Below, piece by piece: positions 1-8,235 of a DNA stretch of 64,000 nt. Numbering within the stretch: the first letter of the stretch is position 1; each line of letters begins with the position of its first letter. The stretch covers positions 1,860,001 to 1,924,000 of the forward strand of contig NZ_LT670817.1 of assembly GCF_900129425.1 (NCBI RefSeq), in the 5' to 3' direction. The position numbers were made by a program, and so were the translations under genes. This DNA is from Bradyrhizobium erythrophlei. Lineage in GTDB: Bacteria; Pseudomonadota; Alphaproteobacteria; Rhizobiales; Xanthobacteraceae. The notes beneath the pieces are model-generated. The model was not told where the DNA came from and searched no databases. It saw only the letters and a program-made list of their open reading frames with translations.

Positions 1-1
1 G

Positions 2-250
2 ATGGATATTCAGCGGCTGTGGATGGAAACCCGCAAGACCGCGTTGCACATCACTCACAGCATACCGGAAGCGGTGCTGCTCGCCGACCGGGTCGTGGTG
101 ATGGGACCTCGGCCCGGACGCATCGTCGAGATCATCGACATCGACTTGCCCCGCCCGCGGCGACTGGACCAGCTTCCCGCCCGGTTTCACGAATACTCCA
201 CGCGCATTCGCGACATTTTCAAGTCGAAAGGCGTGCTGGCGATGGATTGA
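2..250 (+). CDS. ABC transporter ATP-binding protein, NitT/TauT type (3' end only)
   Basis: Only the last 82 residues are present; the gene begins upstream of the window. The visible part has the H-loop region (ITHSIPEAV) followed by LADRVVVMGPRPGRI, the usual C-terminal signature of the SsuB/TauB/NrtD-type ATPases that energise uptake of sulfonates, nitrate, taurine or aromatic acids. Walker A, signature and Walker B motifs lie outside the window. It is co-oriented with the catabolic genes starting at 496, so it may import their substrate. That link is inference, because a separate promoter lies between them at 326-355. Family call is firm; substrate is unknown. Confidence 0.85.
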   Translation: MDIQRLWMETRKTALHITHSIPEAVLLADRVVVMGPRPGRIVEIIDIDLPRPRRLDQLPARFHEYSTRIRDIFKSKGVLAMD

Positions 251-325
251 TGTGCTGCGTAATGAGGATGGCAGCCAGTCTCAAGCCCGATGGCGCTCAT
301 GACATCGGCTCAGTGAGCTATCGCG

Positions 326-369
326 TTGACTCGGCCCCGCTGTTTCTCTTATAACTAACTAGATACTTA
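326..369 (+). promoter_or_regulatory. Sigma70-type promoter with overlapping TetR-type operator
   Basis: TTGACT (326-331) and TATAAC (350-355) are separated by 18 nt and form a good -35/-10 pair ahead of the CoA-transferase at 496. Directly over the expected transcription start lies TAACTAGATACTTA (356-369), an imperfect 6-2-6 palindrome. The perfect version occurs at 7726-7739 in front of the oppositely oriented arm of the same locus. The position would let a bound repressor block initiation, and the TetR protein encoded at 2115 is the obvious candidate. The promoter is read from sequence; the regulator assignment is inference. Confidence 0.65.
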
Positions 370-495
370 TTAGCTGTCGGTCGGGTTGCTGAAGATGCGG
401 ATCGTGAATTCGTCCAACAAGGAAGGCCGGCTGGATCCGGCAGCATCTCCCCCTGGCGATGCGCTGCGCGTACACGGCGTGGCGGCGTAGCGAAC

Positions 496-2115
496 ATGGC
501 GCCGCGTGTCGTAACGGCCGATCAAGCTGCGGAACTTGTTGCCACCGGCGATACGCTGCTGATCGGCGGCTCTGGCGCCGGACATTCCGTGCCCGATACG
601 CTGATCGCGGCGATCGCCAAACGCTTTCTGGCCGAAGGCGCGCCGCGCAATCTGACCACGGTGCATCCTGTGGGTCTCGGCGATCGCGCCAACCGCGGCA
701 TCGGCCATCTGGCCCATCCCGGTTTGTTGAAGCGCGTGGTCTGCGGCACGCTGGTGGACTCGCCCCCAGTCGAGCGTATGGCCGCCGCCAACGCGATCGA
801 GGCCTATACGCTGCCCCAGGGTTGCCTGTCGCAACTGACACGCGAAATGGCGGCAGGCCGCCCCGGTCTTACCACGCATGTCGGTCTGCACACTTTCGTC
901 GATCCGCGCCTTGGCGGCGGCAGACAAAGCGAAAAGGCGACCGAAGATCTTGTCGAACTGACAACCGTCGGCGGCAAGGAATATCTGTTTTTCAAGTCCT
1001 TCCACGTCGACGTCGCGCTGGTGCGCGGTACCAGCGCCGACGAGGACGGTAACATCACGATGGAGCACGAGGCGGTCTTCGGCGAGATGATCTCGATGGC
1101 ACAGGCTGCCCGCCGTGCCGGCGGCATCGTTATTGCCCAGGTCAAGCGTATGGCGTTGCGGGGTACGCTGCCGCCGAAGCAGGTGAAAATCCCCGGCATG
1201 CTGGTCGATCTGATCGTGGTCGACCCCGGGCAAACCCAGACCTTCTTCACCGCGCACGATCCAGCCTATGCCGGCGAGATCAAGGTGCCGCTTGGCAATA
1301 TCGCTGCGCTGCCGTTTTCGGTTCGCAAGGTCGTGGCACGCCGTGCCGCCCTTGAGCTCTATAGTGGCGCGATCTGCAATCTAGGTTCCGGGATCTCGAC
1401 CGGAATCGCATCGCTGGCCGCCGAAGAAAATGCGATCGACGACGTCGTGCTCACCAACGAGCAAGGCCTTATCGGTGGCGTGCCGGCGACCGGCAACGAA
1501 CCCGGTGCGGGCCGTAACTATCAGGCGATGGTCGACCAGCCCTATCAGTTCGATTTCTACGACGGCGGCGGGCTCGATCTGGCATTTCTTTCGTTCGCCG
1601 AAGTCGACGAAGCCTGCAACGTCAACGTCAGCCGCTTTGGCGACAAGATCGTCGGGCCCGGCGGCTTCATCAATATCAGCCAGAACGCCAAGACCATGAT
1701 CTTCAGCGGCACTTTCACCGCCGGGGGCCTCGATATCACCTGGACGGACGGGCGGACCCGGATCGGCCGCGAAGGCGCGGAAAAGAAATTCGTCGGCAAG
1801 GTGCAGCAGGTGACCTATTCCGGCGCGCTGGCGGCGCAGAACGGTCAGCGGGCGTTCTACATTACCGAGCGGGCGGTGTTTCGGCGCAACGAAGCCGGTC
1901 GCCTGGAATTGATCGAGATCGCGCCGGGTATCGATCTCGAGCGCGATATATTTGCACAGATGCAGTTTCGGCCGGACGTTTCGCCGGCGTTGAAAGAGAT
2001 GGATTCCCGCATTTTTCGTCCTGAGGCCATGGGACTCGCCGCTATCATTGCCGCCAAGGAGCGCCCGATTCGTTCGCAGCGCCTGAACCGGTTTTTGACA
2101 AAGGCGGTGTCGTGA
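496..2115 (+). CDS. Acyl-CoA:carboxylate CoA-transferase (propionate/acetate CoA-transferase family)
   Basis: A 539-residue class I CoA-transferase with alpha- and beta-type halves fused, as in propionate CoA-transferase and YdiF (about 520-540 aa). It would move CoA from an acyl-CoA to a free carboxylic acid, activating the substrate for beta-oxidation-like steps. The N-terminal half has the glycine-rich segment near residues 20-30. The C-terminal half has TNEQGLIGGVP, whose Glu322 matches the catalytic glutamate that forms the glutamyl-CoA thioester. A stop codon (TAG 487-489) lies in frame just upstream, so ATG 496 is the first usable start, although its ribosome-binding site is weak. It is the first gene after the operator at 356 and overlaps the TetR gene by one base. 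Family firm, substrate unknown. Confidence 0.88.
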   Translation: MAPRVVTADQAAELVATGDTLLIGGSGAGHSVPDTLIAAIAKRFLAEGAPRNLTTVHPVGLGDRANRGIGHLAHPGLLKRVVCGTLVDSPPVERMAAANAIEAYTLPQGCLSQLTREMAAGRPGLTTHVGLHTFVDPRLGGGRQSEKATEDLVELTTVGGKEYLFFKSFHVDVALVRGTSADEDGNITMEHEAVFGEMISMAQAARRAGGIVIAQVKRMALRGTLPPKQVKIPGMLVDLIVVDPGQTQTFFTAHDPAYAGEIKVPLGNIAALPFSVRKVVARRAALELYSGAICNLGSGISTGIASLAAEENAIDDVVLTNEQGLIGGVPATGNEPGAGRNYQAMVDQPYQFDFYDGGGLDLAFLSFAEVDEACNVNVSRFGDKIVGPGGFINISQNAKTMIFSGTFTAGGLDITWTDGRTRIGREGAEKKFVGKVQQVTYSGALAAQNGQRAFYITERAVFRRNEAGRLELIEIAPGIDLERDIFAQMQFRPDVSPALKEMDSRIFRPEAMGLAAIIAAKERPIRSQRLNRFLTKAVS

Positions 2116-2801
2116 TGGCTGTTGCGGCGACCACCAAAACGAAGCGGCCGGCGCCATCGGCGAAGGCAAAAGCGGCCCTTGAGCCGGTGCGGGACGCGGA
2201 ACGAACCCGCCAGGCGTTGCTTGGCGCCGCGGAAATCGAATTTTCCACCAAGGGGTTTGCCGGCGCGCGCGTCGACGTCATCGCCGATCAGGCCGCGGCC
2301 AACAAGCGCATGCTGTACTACTATTTCGGCTCCAAGGAAGAGCTGTATCTCGCTGTGCTGGAACGGGCCTACGGCGCCATGCGCAAGGCGGAACGGGAGC
2401 TCAACCTCACCAACCTCGCGCCGCTTGTGGCCATCAAAACGCTGGTCGAATTCAAGTTCGATTACTGCGAGAAAAATCAGCAGATCATCGCGCTGCTGGC
2501 CGGCGAGAACATGCTTGGTGCGGCCTATCTCAAGCGCTCGCGGCGGCTGCGCGACATGAATCTGTCGTTGGTCGACGTGATCCGCACCGTGCTCGATGCC
2601 GGCGTTGCCAAAGGCGAGATCAAGCCCGGGATCGATCCGCTGCATCTGTATATCTCGATGTCTGCCTTGAGCTACTTCTACTTTTCCAATTCGGCGACGC
2701 TGTCGGTGGCGTTCGCGCGGTCGCTGGGCAGCCCGGCCGAACGCAGACTTCGGCGCGCACATGCTGTCGATGTCATCATGGCTTATGTGAAGGCGCTCTG
2801 A
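2115..2801 (+). CDS. TetR-family transcriptional regulator
   Basis: A 228-residue regulator with an N-terminal helix-turn-helix: the segment RTRQALLGAAEIEFSTKGF followed by IADQAAANKRMLYYYFGSKEELY is the canonical TetR_N pattern with the YYYF recognition end. The C-terminal ligand-binding domain is helical and carries no further recognisable motif. A basic, Ala/Lys-rich tail of about 30 residues precedes the DNA-binding domain. ATG 2115 overlaps the CoA-transferase stop (TGATG); GTG 2112 is an alternative start. It sits inside the catabolic operon and is the likely reader of the two palindromes at 356-369 and 7726-7739. If it represses its own operon this would be autoregulation; the effector may be the pathway substrate or a CoA thioester. 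Confidence 0.9.
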   Translation: MAVAATTKTKRPAPSAKAKAALEPVRDAERTRQALLGAAEIEFSTKGFAGARVDVIADQAAANKRMLYYYFGSKEELYLAVLERAYGAMRKAERELNLTNLAPLVAIKTLVEFKFDYCEKNQQIIALLAGENMLGAAYLKRSRRLRDMNLSLVDVIRTVLDAGVAKGEIKPGIDPLHLYISMSALSYFYFSNSATLSVAFARSLGSPAERRLRRAHAVDVIMAYVKAL

Positions 2802-2843
2802 GCACCATCGTGTGGCGCTATCTCTTGTAAGAAGGCAGAGAAC

Positions 2844-4310
2844 ATGAAGTTTGGCGACTATCCCAAGGCTGGCTCGCTCGATGGCGTCGCGGGCTTTCGC
2901 AATTACCTGCAATCCCTCGGGATCGATATGCCGTGCGACGACATCGTCGCTCACGGGCCGAAATCGCCTCTGGCGGCGCCGATTGAAGTCGACGGCATGA
3001 AAATCGGACATCGTCTGGCGATCCATCCGATGGAAGGCTGGGATTGTGAACGCGACGGCAGGCCGTCGGAGAATACCAAGAGGCGCTGGCGCCGTTTCGG
3101 GCTCAGCGGCGCCAAGCTGATCTGGGGTGGAGAAGCCTGTGCGGTGCGTTTCGACGGTCGCGCCAATCCGAAGCAGCTCACCATGACCGCGGAAAGCCAG
3201 AGTGAAATCGCGGCCTTGCGCGACATCGTCATCGCCGGGCACAAGGAAGCGACCGGCAATGACGACGACCTCGTGATCGGGCTGCAGCTCACCCATTCCG
3301 GCCGCTTCTGCAAGCCGAACGACAACACCAAATTCGAATCCATCATCGCCTATAATCACCCGCTGCTCGACCGCAAATTCGGTTATCCGCCCGAACGGCC
3401 GGTGATCAGCGACGACGAGATCAAGCGGTTGATCGATGACTATATCGTTGCCGCGAAGCGCGCCGAGGCTTGCGGTTACGATTTCGTCGACGTCAAACAC
3501 TGTCACGGCTATCTCGGACACGAATTCCTCAGCGCTGTTGAGCGGCCCGGCCCCTACGGCGGGAGCCTGGAAAATCGCACGCGATTCATGCGCGAGATTG
3601 TCGAGGGGATTCGCGCCGAAGCGCCGCGGCTGAAGATCGGCGTCCGGCTTTCCGCCTTCGATTCCGTGCCGTTCAAGCCCGACCCGGCGCTTTCGGTGCC
3701 CGGAGCGCTGGGTCCCGGCGTGCCGGAAAATCACAGCGTACCTTATCCCTACGCGTTCGGCGGCAATGCGGACAATCCGCTCGAATACGATCTCACCGAA
3801 ACCAAGGCGCTGTTCGAAATCATGCGCAAAATGGGCGTGCGGTTCGTCAATGTGACGGCAGCGAGCCCGTATTACAACCCGCATTTGATCCGGCCGGCAT
3901 TGTATCCGCCGTCCGACGGCTATCATCCGCCCGAAGATCCTTTCATCGGTGTGATGCGTCAGCTCTCGGTCGTGCGTGAACTCAAGGCCGCCTTTCCGGA
4001 TTTCTGCCTCATGGGTTCCGGTTACACCTATTTGCAGGAGTTCTTTCCGAACGTGGCTCAGGCCGTCGTCCGCATGGGGTGGGTCGATCTCGTCGGTCTC
4101 GGTCGCATGGTCTTGGCCTATCCGGAACTGCCCCTCGACATCCTGCAAGGCAAACCGGTGAACAAGAAGCGCAACTGCCGCACCTTCAGCGATTGTACCA
4201 CCGCGCCGCGCAACGGCATCGTCTCCGGCTGCTATCCGCTTGACCAGCATTACAAGAAGTCGCCGGAATTCAAGAAGCTCGCGCTGCTGAAAAAAGCTCA
4301 GGTGGGATAA
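2844..4310 (+). CDS. NADH:flavin oxidoreductase, Old Yellow Enzyme family
   Basis: A 488-residue FMN-dependent TIM-barrel ene-reductase. It shows LQLTHSGRF in the position of the FMN-binding Q-x-x-H-x-G-R segment, KHCHGYLGHEFLS matching the family's active-site H-G-Y-L-x-x-x-F-L-S motif, and the R-x-G-G-S-L-E-N-R phosphate-binding loop (as YGGSLENRTRF). It ends soon after the barrel, so it lacks the FAD/NAD domain of 2,4-dienoyl-CoA reductases. The C-terminal C-x5-C...C pattern (NCRTFSDC and SGCYPLD) is suggestive but does not match the standard CxxCxxxC...C iron-sulfur motif. It would reduce an activated C=C bond. A purine-rich ribosome-binding site precedes ATG 2844. Same operon as its neighbours; substrate unknown. 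Confidence 0.88.
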   Translation: MKFGDYPKAGSLDGVAGFRNYLQSLGIDMPCDDIVAHGPKSPLAAPIEVDGMKIGHRLAIHPMEGWDCERDGRPSENTKRRWRRFGLSGAKLIWGGEACAVRFDGRANPKQLTMTAESQSEIAALRDIVIAGHKEATGNDDDLVIGLQLTHSGRFCKPNDNTKFESIIAYNHPLLDRKFGYPPERPVISDDEIKRLIDDYIVAAKRAEACGYDFVDVKHCHGYLGHEFLSAVERPGPYGGSLENRTRFMREIVEGIRAEAPRLKIGVRLSAFDSVPFKPDPALSVPGALGPGVPENHSVPYPYAFGGNADNPLEYDLTETKALFEIMRKMGVRFVNVTAASPYYNPHLIRPALYPPSDGYHPPEDPFIGVMRQLSVVRELKAAFPDFCLMGSGYTYLQEFFPNVAQAVVRMGWVDLVGLGRMVLAYPELPLDILQGKPVNKKRNCRTFSDCTTAPRNGIVSGCYPLDQHYKKSPEFKKLALLKKAQVG

Positions 4311-4313
4311 TCG

Positions 4314-5249
4314 ATGCCGACTGCTTCCGATCGCCGCATCGCGTTGCTGGGCACCGGCATCATGGGATCCCACATGGCGCGGCGGCTGGCGCAGGCCGGT
4401 TTTCCTGTCACGGTCTGGAACCGAAGTGCGGATAAGGCCGGCCAGCTCACGCGATTCGGCGTGAAGATTGCCGTCAGTCCGTCGTCGGCCTGTGCCGATG
4501 CCGATGTAGTGATCGTCATGCTGAGCAATGGTCCTGTCGTGGAGGAGGTCCTGTTTTCGCCAGATCACGCCGGGAAAAGGCCGGCGGAGACGATGGCGGC
4601 CGGATCGGTGCTGGTGGTCATGAGCTCGATCCCCGTCGAGACCTGCCAGTCTCAGGCGCCGAGGCTGGCGGCGCGGGGAATCGACTATATCGACGCGCCG
4701 GTATCGGGCGGCGAGCCAGGCGCGCGCGATGGCACGCTCGCGATCATGGCCGGTGGCGACGTTAGGGTGGTCAACGGAATTGCCGACGTCTTCGCCGCGA
4801 TGGGGCGTGTCACGCACATCGGTCCGGTTGGTACCGGGCAGATGACAAAGCTCGCCAATCAGATCATTGTCGGCGCCACCATGGTCGCGGTCGCCGAAGC
4901 CCTGCATTTCGCCGCCAGGGGCGGCGCGGATCCGGCTGCGGTGCGCAAGGCCCTGATGGGCGGCTTTGCCGATTCCAGGATTCTCAATATTCATGGTGAA
5001 CGCATGGTCGAGCGAAATTTCGTGCCGGGCGGACCGGCGGAATACCAGCTCAAGGATCTCCGCACGGCGAAGGCGCTCGCGGCTGACTCGGGCATGCATT
5101 TCACGCTGCTGGATTGTCTGGTCGGCATGTTCGGCGACATGATCGACCGGTTCGGCACCGGTCTCGACGTCGCCGGCATCCTTCAGGAAGTGGAGCGGCG
5201 CTCCAGCGGCGTACAGGCCGGGACAGTCTCTGCAAAGGTGCCGTCATGA
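4314..5249 (+). CDS. NAD(P)-dependent beta-hydroxyacid dehydrogenase (3-hydroxyisobutyrate dehydrogenase family)
   Basis: A 311-residue member of the 3-hydroxyisobutyrate dehydrogenase / tartronate semialdehyde reductase family. The Rossmann motif GTGIMGSHMARRL is at residues 13-25. The substrate loop VSGGEPGARDGTL follows, and KLANQ contains Lys179 at the catalytic lysine position (G-x-x-x-K-x-x-N). These enzymes oxidise a hydroxyl beta to a carboxylate, or reduce the semialdehyde. It starts 4 nt after the OYE gene and overlaps the enoyl-CoA hydratase gene by four bases (ATGA), so translation is likely coupled. The exact substrate cannot be read from sequence. Confidence 0.87.
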   Translation: MPTASDRRIALLGTGIMGSHMARRLAQAGFPVTVWNRSADKAGQLTRFGVKIAVSPSSACADADVVIVMLSNGPVVEEVLFSPDHAGKRPAETMAAGSVLVVMSSIPVETCQSQAPRLAARGIDYIDAPVSGGEPGARDGTLAIMAGGDVRVVNGIADVFAAMGRVTHIGPVGTGQMTKLANQIIVGATMVAVAEALHFAARGGADPAAVRKALMGGFADSRILNIHGERMVERNFVPGGPAEYQLKDLRTAKALAADSGMHFTLLDCLVGMFGDMIDRFGTGLDVAGILQEVERRSSGVQAGTVSAKVPS

Positions 5250-6007
5250 CCGGACGCGTCACGCTCAACATCGACGACGGCATCGGCCAGATCCTGCTCG
5301 ACCGTGCCGACAAGATGAATGCGATCACGCCGGAAATGACGCAGGAATTGCAGGCGGTCTGCCGCGCTGTCGACTCAAACCGCGATATTCGCGTCGTGAC
5401 GATCGCCGGCGCCGGGGAGCGTGCCTTCTCGGCCGGCAGCGATCTGAATACCCTGGTCAACCTGTCGGATGTCATGGCATTCCGCGACCGCATCGAATAC
5501 GCGGCCCTGGTGCGCGATATCAAAAAGCCGGTTATCGCGGCGTTGAAGGGCTGGGTTTTGGGCGGCGGTATGGAAATCGCAATCGCGGCCGATATCCGCA
5601 TATGCGGACGCAGCGCAAGGATCGGCGGCCCGGAAGTCACGCGCGGCTGGCTTGGCGGCGGCGGCGCGTCGCAGATGCTGCCGCGCCTCGTTGGCGTCGG
5701 GCAGACGATGCGGATGTTGCTCACCGGCGATCCCGTCGATGCCGAAACGGCGCTACGCCTCGGTCTGGTCGAGGAAGTGGTCGATGACGCCCAGGTGACG
5801 GCGCGGGTAATGGAGATGGCAAGAAAGATTGCCTCGTTCAGCCCGACCGCGACGCAGGCCATCAAGGCCGCGGTTCGCGCCGCAATGTCGACGCCGCTGG
5901 AAGCGGGTCTGCGTTACGAGAACGAACTCCACGTCATCTGCATGTCAGACAAAGGCCGGCTGGAAGGTATCAAGGCGTTCCAGGAAAAACGCGACGCGAA
6001 GTTTTAG
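5246..6007 (+). CDS. Enoyl-CoA hydratase/isomerase (crotonase) family protein
   Basis: A 253-residue crotonase-fold protein. AGAGERAFSAGSDL and the oxyanion-hole segment ALKGWVLGGGMEIAIAADIRI identify the family; GPEVTRGWLGGGGASQMLPR holds the second catalytic region, with a Glu in the usual Glu144-like area (GGPEV). ATG 5246 overlaps the upstream stop (ATGA); a longer reading from 5114 would run through the upstream gene in another frame and is rejected. It is the last + strand gene of the operon and converges with the - strand hydratase gene at 6122. Presumed role: hydration of, or C-C cleavage in, a CoA-activated intermediate. Confidence 0.88.
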   Translation: MTGRVTLNIDDGIGQILLDRADKMNAITPEMTQELQAVCRAVDSNRDIRVVTIAGAGERAFSAGSDLNTLVNLSDVMAFRDRIEYAALVRDIKKPVIAALKGWVLGGGMEIAIAADIRICGRSARIGGPEVTRGWLGGGGASQMLPRLVGVGQTMRMLLTGDPVDAETALRLGLVEEVVDDAQVTARVMEMARKIASFSPTATQAIKAAVRAAMSTPLEAGLRYENELHVICMSDKGRLEGIKAFQEKRDAKF

Positions 6008-6121
6008 AGCAAGCCTCCCGGAGGTCCTCGGCCGAAGGCGGCGTCGCGAAGAGCGGTGGGTCGGTGCCGTCCATTCCCCGAAGTTCGTAGCTCAGACGAC
6101 GGCCGAACCAAGAGAGCTGGA

Positions 6122-6928
6122 CTAAGGAACAAAGTCCAGGCGCAGCGTTCCCAGGGCGCCGAACTCCCCGACATAAGTGCCGGGCTTTGGCGGGATCGGC
6201 GTGGTACAGGTGCCGGTAGTGACGAACTGTCCGCGCTTCAGGCCACCCGCCGGCAATGGCTGTGCGTTTGCCAATGCGATCACCGCCAGCAGCGGATTGC
6301 CGAGAATGCGCGCACTGCTGCCGCGCTCGGCGACGCTACCGTCATGCGTCAGGTTGACAGCCAGATTGTCGAGGTCGAGCCTGCGCCAATTGCGGACAGG
6401 CGCGCCGGTGACGAAGGCGCCATTGCCCATGGAGTCCGCAAGCTTCAACAGGTCCGGGGCATTCGCAGGCCAGCGGCTGTCGGCGATCTCCATCGCCGGA
6501 ACAACGGCCTCGACCGCCGCCTCGATCTCGCCGCGCGTATAGTCCTGGTCGCGCGGCGGCAGGTCGGCGCCCAACAGAAACGCCACTTCGCATTCGAGCA
6601 GGGGGACGACAAATTGCGCGGCCGAGAGCACCGACGGCGCCGTATGCACGAAAGGCGAAAGCAGGGCGCCTGCCACGGGGCGGCCGGTCAGATAGCCCCG
6701 CTGTTGCTCGGTGCTCAGCGCCGTGACCTTCCAGCCCCGGACGGCGTTGCCGGCGCGCGTCGCGAGTTGCGACTGAATCCGGTAGGCCTCGTCAACGCTG
6801 GTGATCTTCGCGCGCCACGGGCCGGCTTCGAGCACGCGGGCCTCGGCGCGGGCGCGAGCCAATTCATCGGCCAGGTCCACGAGTAGCGGCTGGACTCCGA
6901 GCTGCGGGAACGTTTGCTTATCGGGCAT
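6122..6928 (-). CDS. 2-keto-4-pentenoate hydratase-like protein (MhpD/FAH-type)
   Basis: A 268-residue protein of the 2-keto-4-pentenoate hydratase / 4-oxalocrotonate decarboxylase family. Markers are the early helix with SVDEAYRIQ, the GWKVTALSTEQQR segment, LLECEVAFLLGADLPPR with acidic metal ligands, and the AVVPAMEIADSRW segment typical of this fold. The family hydrates 2-oxo-pent-4-enoate-type products of ring cleavage using Mg2+ or Mn2+. ATG 6928 overlaps the end of the AroE-like gene by 11 nt; an in-frame ATG at 6946 is an alternative. It forms a two-gene - strand operon with 6918-7715, driven from the operator promoter at 7726. Confidence 0.8.
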   Translation of the reverse strand: MPDKQTFPQLGVQPLLVDLADELARARAEARVLEAGPWRAKITSVDEAYRIQSQLATRAGNAVRGWKVTALSTEQQRGYLTGRPVAGALLSPFVHTAPSVLSAAQFVVPLLECEVAFLLGADLPPRDQDYTRGEIEAAVEAVVPAMEIADSRWPANAPDLLKLADSMGNGAFVTGAPVRNWRRLDLDNLAVNLTHDGSVAERGSSARILGNPLLAVIALANAQPLPAGGLKRGQFVTTGTCTTPIPPKPGTYVGEFGALGTLRLDFVP

Positions 6929-7715
6929 CCGAGCCGTCGAGCCCAAGGAATTGCATCATCAGATCGAGCTGGCTATTGAGCATGTGGATACCGAAGTGGA
7001 TGGCGTGACCACGCTTCTCGGCGGCGATCAGCAAGGGCGTCATGTCGGGCTTCATCACGACCTCGGCGACCAGTGCGGAAGGATCGGCGCTGGCGAGATT
7101 GAATGAATGGCCATCGTCGGACTTCAGCCCCAGCGACGTTGCATTCACGACAACCGAGTGTCCGCCGGCGTCGGCGGTGCCGACCCGGATGTCGATGCCG
7201 GGAAATGCTTCGCCGACGTCGGCGACCAGCTTTTCGGCCTTGGACCTCGTGCGGTTATGGATCGTCAGCGCAGCGGCGCCGGCGTCCGCCAGCGCATAGG
7301 CGAGAGCGGTGCCGGCCCCGCCGGCGCCGGCCATATAAAATCGCCGGCCGCTGACCTGATGGCCTTGCTTGATCAATCCACTCACGAAACCGCGGCCGTC
7401 CAGCAGGGTGCCGCTGAAGCTGCCGTCCGGCTCGCGGCGTACCGTGTTGACGACTTTGGTGTGCACGCCCTCGAGGTTGTCGCAAAGCCGCGCCGACTCC
7501 TGCTTGTGCGGCGCGGTGACGATGAAGCCGTCAAGGTTGGCGATCGATTTCAGGCCGGCCCAGCCTTTCGGGAGGTCGTCGCGACCGATATGAACCGGAA
7601 GGCATACCGCGTCGATATTTCGTGCCAGAAAATAATCGTTGAACGCCATCGGCGTCCGGACGTGGGCGATGGGATCGCCAATGATGGCGTAAAGCCTTGT
7701 CGTTCCGGTGATCAT
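6918..7715 (-). CDS. Shikimate dehydrogenase-like NAD(P)-dependent oxidoreductase (AroE family, atypical)
   Basis: A 265-residue AroE-fold protein. The N-terminal substrate domain has FIVTAPHKQ with Lys71 at the catalytic lysine position, and the Rossmann domain has MAGAGGAGTALAYAL with NRTRSKAEKL as NADP-binding candidates. The usual shikimate-binding S-x-S-P motif near residue 17 is replaced by HVRTP, so the two serines that hold the shikimate carboxylate are absent. Together with its place in a TetR-controlled catabolic operon this argues against a biosynthetic AroE and for a related hydroxy-acid or quinate/cyclitol-like dehydrogenase. An AAGGGG ribosome-binding site stands 7 nt before ATG 7715. 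Confidence 0.82.
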   Translation of the reverse strand: MITGTTRLYAIIGDPIAHVRTPMAFNDYFLARNIDAVCLPVHIGRDDLPKGWAGLKSIANLDGFIVTAPHKQESARLCDNLEGVHTKVVNTVRREPDGSFSGTLLDGRGFVSGLIKQGHQVSGRRFYMAGAGGAGTALAYALADAGAAALTIHNRTRSKAEKLVADVGEAFPGIDIRVGTADAGGHSVVVNATSLGLKSDDGHSFNLASADPSALVAEVVMKPDMTPLLIAAEKRGHAIHFGIHMLNSQLDLMMQFLGLDGSDAR

Positions 7716-7725
7716 GAAGGCCCCT

Positions 7726-7769
7726 TAACTATCTAGTTACATAACATAGAAAAGCGCCGATGTTGTCAA
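7726..7769 (-). promoter_or_regulatory. Promoter and perfect TAACTA-N2-TAGTTA operator of the AroE-like/hydratase operon
   Basis: On the - strand TTGACA (7769-7764) and TGTTAT (7746-7741) are spaced 17 nt apart. Immediately downstream lies TAACTAGATAGTTA (7739-7726), a perfect 6-2-6 inverted repeat ending 10 nt before the ATG of the AroE-like gene. The match to 356-369 is 13 of 14 bases read in transcription orientation. This is the second of the only two copies noticed in the window. Confidence 0.65.
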
Positions 7770-8235
7770 TGTTCGAAGCCGACGTATGGACAAGCGTCTT
7801 GCGCCGCCGCGGCATGTCCTTGTCAGGCCAAGACCACAACACCCCCAACGATTCCCATGAAGAGCGGGCCCTTGGGGGCCTCAAGGTGGACAACAATGCA
7901 ATCGATCGTAGGGCTCCAGCCGTCAAAACCAGCCCGAAAATCCGTCACGGTTAAAATGTCGCCGCGCTGTTCGAGCATTCCATGAGAGCTGCATTTCAAA
8001 CCCACGACGGTTTGCAACGGCAACTTAACGAACCCGGGGGCAGCAAGTCGGCGCGTCAGTCGATCGGCCGTTTTGCGGATTACGACTCCCGGATTTCCTT
8101 TGCATCACCAGCGGGGCTTTAGAGCGCGGGGCACGGCACGCTACCACAGGATTTTTGCAGCTCGACGCCGCACAAGCCTTAACGGTCAGCCTTGGGCGGA
8201 GCCCAACCCAATGGCGCGGTTCGACCCGCCGGCGG
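7770..8235. other. Intergenic, no gene recognised
   Basis: A 466-nt stretch between the catabolic locus and the exopolysaccharide cluster. Short open frames exist on both strands, but none has a convincing ribosome-binding site, domain or signal peptide. I see nothing else definable. Confidence 0.5.

Noticed and set aside
1857..5099. 1080-residue open frame on the - strand
   Set aside because: It lies antisense to four well-supported genes; the His/Arg/Asp-rich composition is that of a GC-rich shadow frame.
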